Source: JBLHGU01 sp047615875 (GTDB lineage Bacteria > Pseudomonadota > Gammaproteobacteria > Arenicellales > CAJQKF01). Taken from it: a stretch of DNA of 64,000 bases. The translations under genes were made by a program, and so were the position numbers. The notes beneath the pieces are model-generated. The model saw only the letters and a program-made list of their open reading frames with translations, made no database searches and had not been told where the DNA came from. Shown here piece after piece: positions 61,713-64,000 of this stretch (the stretch's first letter is position 1; each line of letters begins with the position of its first letter). The stretch spans positions 1 to 64,000 of the forward strand of contig JBLHGU010000001.1 in NCBI GenBank assembly GCA_047615875.1. Reading direction: 5' to 3'.

Positions 61713-62128
61713 TGAGCGTGGCAAGTGTCGCAACCGGTGGCAGGTTTGAAACTATTGGCGCTTACAGCCGTGCAAAGCGAGTAGGTCCCTTCGTTTTTGT
61801 TGCCGGCACAACCGCTATTGAGCCCAATGGTCGACTACATGCCCCCGGCGATACCTATGCCCAAAGTAAATATATTTTTCAACGGATAGAAAGTGCACTT
61901 AACGAGCTAGGTGCTGAATTACGTCATGTGGTAAGAACACGAGCCTTTTTAACCGATATGAAAAGCGGCGGCGGTGATTTTGTTCGTGCTCATGGTGAAG
62001 TATTTGCTGGCATCAACCCGGTTACCAGTGGTGTTGAAGCTGGACTGACAACTGAAGGCATGATGATTGAAATTGAAGTGGATGCCTTGATTCATGATAA
62101 GGATGGGCATATCGACTATTCACTATAA
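61712..62128 (+). CDS. RidA/YjgF-family protein without the catalytic arginine
   Basis: 138 residues of the RidA fold (RVGPFVFVAGTTAIEPNG, VVRTRAFLTDM, MMIEIEVDALI). RidA proteins that hydrolyse 2-imino acids carry an arginine in PxR(S/A)xVxV; here the segment is P103-V-T105-S-G-V, so T105 replaces Arg105. It may belong to a Rid subfamily with another activity or a ligand-sensing role. Last gene of the tightly overlapping BMC operon; its link to the amine chemistry of the operon is inferred. Confidence 0.85.
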   Translation: MSVASVATGGRFETIGAYSRAKRVGPFVFVAGTTAIEPNGRLHAPGDTYAQSKYIFQRIESALNELGAELRHVVRTRAFLTDMKSGGGDFVRAHGEVFAGINPVTSGVEAGLTTEGMMIEIEVDALIHDKDGHIDYSL

Positions 62129-62200
62129 CAGTAGTGATTTTTAAGCTAGTTATGGTTTCCGTGCCATGACTTTTGTTTTTAACAACGGAGGAGTCATTAT

Positions 62201-63511
62201 ATGAAACATGCAAATAGATTGCGCAAAACAGCAATCGCCTCTGCCCTGGCAATGGGTCTAGGATTGTTAGCGCCTGCCCAGGCTGCCGACGAAGTGGTAG
62301 TGGGCTACATTGGATCATTCGCTTCTGATAGCGGGCTGAGCACCATTCGCGGTGCTGAAATCGCCATTGAGGAATTGAATGAAAAAGGTGGGTTGAACGG
62401 CAAACAAATCAGAATGGTCATGGCCGATACGCGAGAAGATGTTGCGGAAGGTATTAGGGCTTACGAATATTTGAACGACGTTGAAAAGGTCGATTTCATT
62501 ATCTCTGGCAGCATCGATGATGTCTCCCTTGGCTGGTTGCCACGTATGGTTGAGTATCGAACACCTACACTGGATACATGGACTTCCTATATCGGCATAA
62601 TCGATAAGGTTGTTGAGGATTACGAAAACTACAAAATGTATTTTATGAATGTTGCTAGTGATGAAGCATTGGCGACCCTGTATGTTGACTTCGGTAAAGA
62701 TGTACTAGCTAAAGAAATGGGCTACAAAACCACCGTTATCATGCACGAAGATACCGCTTTTGGTGGTGCGATAGCTGGTCTGGTCGAAGCCCTGCTTGCG
62801 CCGGATGCGGGAATAGAGATTGTCGATAAGATTATCTATGACCCCAACACGGTAGACTTTGCTCCCTTGTTTAATAAGGCTGTGGCTACCGGTGCAGATT
62901 TTATTTATATAGTTTCTTCTGTGAAAAGCCAGGTGCCGGCATCTCAGTATGTAAAACTGCAGGTGCCAATGCCTATGACCGGGGTTAATGTCGCGGCATT
63001 CGGCCAGGACTTCTGGAATGATACCGGTGGCCTGGGTGGTGGTACTTCCACGTTAAGTCCGATTCCTTCAGTAGGTTTCGATATGGACGATCGGTCAGCA
63101 GCGTTCCTCGAGAAATACAAGGCCAAGCATGGTGATAACCGTCCCATCGTTCCCCACTTTAACGGTTTTAACGCTTATTACGGTATCTATGGTGCCTTCG
63201 CTGCAGCAGAACGTGCCGGTGGTTTCGCGCCGTTAGATGACTGGGTACGCGAGATGGAAAATGAAGACCTGAAGATTTACAAAGATGGTGAGCTTTGGCT
63301 TCGATATGGTTTCTGGAAGCCCGGCGAGATTGAGCCTCGTACCAATCGCGAGTATACCCATAATATTAAGTTTGATATTACCGCGCCATTTGATGATGGT
63401 GCACCGGCCATGGTCGTTCTGCAGTGGTATGAAGATGGCACAACGGCTGTTGTTTATCCGCCCAAATATGCCACTGGCAAATTTGAGGAACCTTCCTGGA
63501 TTAAGAAATAG
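62201..63511 (+). CDS. ABC transporter substrate-binding protein (LivK/AmiC/UrtA-like)
   Basis: 436 residues with a signal peptide (cleavage AQA-AD near residue 28) and a type I periplasmic binding fold: VVVGYIGSFASDSGLSTIRGAEIAIEELNEKGG. This family binds branched-chain amino acids, amides, urea or other amino-acid-like solutes. The acyl-site residues are not decisive. AACGGAGGAG ribosome-binding site implies strong expression, as usual for binding proteins. Lies 72 bp after the RidA-like gene and upstream of the permease, so it is probably the uptake system for the BMC substrate. Confidence 0.88.
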   Translation: MKHANRLRKTAIASALAMGLGLLAPAQAADEVVVGYIGSFASDSGLSTIRGAEIAIEELNEKGGLNGKQIRMVMADTREDVAEGIRAYEYLNDVEKVDFIISGSIDDVSLGWLPRMVEYRTPTLDTWTSYIGIIDKVVEDYENYKMYFMNVASDEALATLYVDFGKDVLAKEMGYKTTVIMHEDTAFGGAIAGLVEALLAPDAGIEIVDKIIYDPNTVDFAPLFNKAVATGADFIYIVSSVKSQVPASQYVKLQVPMPMTGVNVAAFGQDFWNDTGGLGGGTSTLSPIPSVGFDMDDRSAAFLEKYKAKHGDNRPIVPHFNGFNAYYGIYGAFAAAERAGGFAPLDDWVREMENEDLKIYKDGELWLRYGFWKPGEIEPRTNREYTHNIKFDITAPFDDGAPAMVVLQWYEDGTTAVVYPPKYATGKFEEPSWIKK

Positions 63512-63525
63512 TAGTTTGTTGATAG

Positions 63526-63553
63526 GGCATCGTGATCAGCGTATCACGATGCC
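63526..63553 (+). other. perfect intercistronic hairpin between binding protein and permease
   Basis: GGCATCGTGAT (63526-63536), 6-nt loop, ATCACGATGCC (63543-63553). Perfect 11-bp stem, no T-tract. Such stem-loops after binding-protein genes usually stabilise the upstream mRNA and lower permease expression. Confidence 0.75.
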
Positions 63554-63577
63554 ATTCACAACTGGAATCGAAACTCA

Positions 63578-64000
63578 ATGGCACACATACTGATACAGGG
63601 GCTGTTGTTAAGCGGTTTATACGCTTTACTGGCAGTAGGTTTTACCATGATCTTTAGTGTGGGTCGTGTGCTGAACCTGGCTTACGGTGTTTACATCATG
63701 CTGGGCGGCTATGTTTATTATCATGCTGCTCAGGTTTTGGGCATCCCAAAATTGGCAAGTTTTGTAATAGCAATAATGGCGGGCGCTGTATTTGGCATGC
63801 TGATATATCAGCTACTAGTCAAGCGCTTAAAGGGTGACTCGGTCGCCATCGAAATATCTACCTTGATACTCGCCGTAGTTATGCAGGCGCTAATCATACT
63901 AATTTACTCTCCTTCACCGAAAAGTATGTGGCCGCTAATACCGGGCGTGCTGCGTTTTGAAGGAGTCAGTGTTACCTATAATATTGTTATAGCCGCGATT
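63578..64000 (+). CDS. ABC transporter permease, LivH family (partial)
   Basis: The first 141 codons of a LivH-type inner-membrane permease, cut by the window edge. MAHILIQGLLLSGLYALLAVGFTMIFSVGRVLNLAYG is split here into its helix LLSGLYALLAVGFTMIF and the conserved GRVLNLAYG loop. Further hydrophobic segments (LASFVIAIMAGAVFGMLIY, LILAVVMQALIILIY) follow. Second gene of the uptake system; LivM and ATPase subunits are expected beyond 64000. Confidence 0.9.
   Translation, partial: MAHILIQGLLLSGLYALLAVGFTMIFSVGRVLNLAYGVYIMLGGYVYYHAAQVLGIPKLASFVIAIMAGAVFGMLIYQLLVKRLKGDSVAIEISTLILAVVMQALIILIYSPSPKSMWPLIPGVLRFEGVSVTYNIVIAAI

Noticed and set aside
54102..62128. EUT, PDU, GRM or carboxysome locus
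   Set aside because: No ethanolamine ammonia-lyase, diol dehydratase, glycyl-radical enzyme, RuBisCO or phosphotransacylase.
1..64000. CRISPR arrays, tRNA/rRNA genes, insertion sequences, prophage genes
   Set aside because: Looked for spaced direct repeats, tRNA-like cloverleafs, transposase motifs and phage structural genes while reading; none was found.

Overview
The window looks like a chromosomal segment of an aerobic, probably marine, gammaproteobacterium. This is inferred from the gene set: the fabA-fabB unsaturated fatty-acid pair, RraA, type-2 CtaA, HppD/FahA tyrosine catabolism, IspG, and many genes for degrading nitrogenous osmolytes and amines. Base composition is moderate. I see no rRNA, tRNA, CRISPR array, insertion sequence or phage gene.

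Layout. (1) 1-8.1 kb is a decaying accessory stretch: an outer-membrane-like protein, a GFA-family gene, a threonine-synthase-like gene and a von Willebrand A protein are all broken by frameshifts or stops, around an intact merR-merT-merP-small ORF operon with a textbook MerR promoter but no merA. (2) 8.3-24 kb: a YegD-like Hsp70, an AIG2-like protein, a tandem-duplicated ectoine-synthase-like protein, a DddP-related M24 protein translationally coupled to a fatty acid hydroxylase-type membrane protein, a class II aldolase-like protein, an Na+/H+ antiporter, a lipase, then fabA-fabB-ctaA-lolA-like-MMPL exporter, and rraA. (3) 24.2-28.8 kb: a four-gene operon of B12-dependent glutamate mutase (GlmS, GlmE, reactivase GlmL) followed by an AMP-forming acyl/aminoacyl ligase, preceded by a possible structured leader. 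(4) 28.8-33.8 kb: sparse, with a Tat-exported protein, OsmC, a cupin, a nitrilase remnant and a phosphatase-like protein. (5) 33.9-40 kb: HppD, a rhodanese lipoprotein, a TauD-like oxygenase, an aspartate-oxidase-like flavoprotein and FahA. (6) 40.3-53.7 kb: creatinase, IspG, adenosine/adenine deaminase, an AlkD-like protein, a PEP-mutase/isocitrate-lyase-family protein, an Asp/Glu-racemase-fold protein, a RibA-like protein, a FAD amine oxidoreductase, malate dehydrogenase, an amidase and malonyl-CoA synthetase.

(7) 54.1-62.1 kb is the highlight: a compact, nearly gap-free bacterial microcompartment (BMC) operon with one shell gene of each class (EutN/CcmL pentamer, single-domain hexamer, tandem-domain trimer). 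The cargo candidates are a sarcosine-oxidase-type flavoprotein, a glutamine-synthetase-family ligase, an opine-dehydrogenase-family protein with an N-terminal extension, a CoA-acylating aldehyde dehydrogenase, a malate/lactate-type dehydrogenase with a BMC-style N-terminal module, and a RidA-family protein. There is no phosphotransacylase, alcohol dehydrogenase, B12 diol dehydratase or glycyl-radical enzyme, so this is not a standard EUT, PDU or GRM locus. A branched-chain-amino-acid/amide-type ABC uptake system (livK, livH) follows and runs off the end. Two palindromes with a shared TGGATACA core flank the first gene, and a remnant of a GntR/FCD-type regulator sits just upstream. My best inference is a metabolosome that oxidises a secondary amine or opine-like substrate to an aldehyde, then to an acyl-CoA, with malate dehydrogenase possibly recycling NAD+. 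The substrate is unknown.

Start sites were chosen by ribosome-binding site, signal peptide and family length; alternatives are noted. All assignments come from reading the sequence and from memory of the families; no database search was run.
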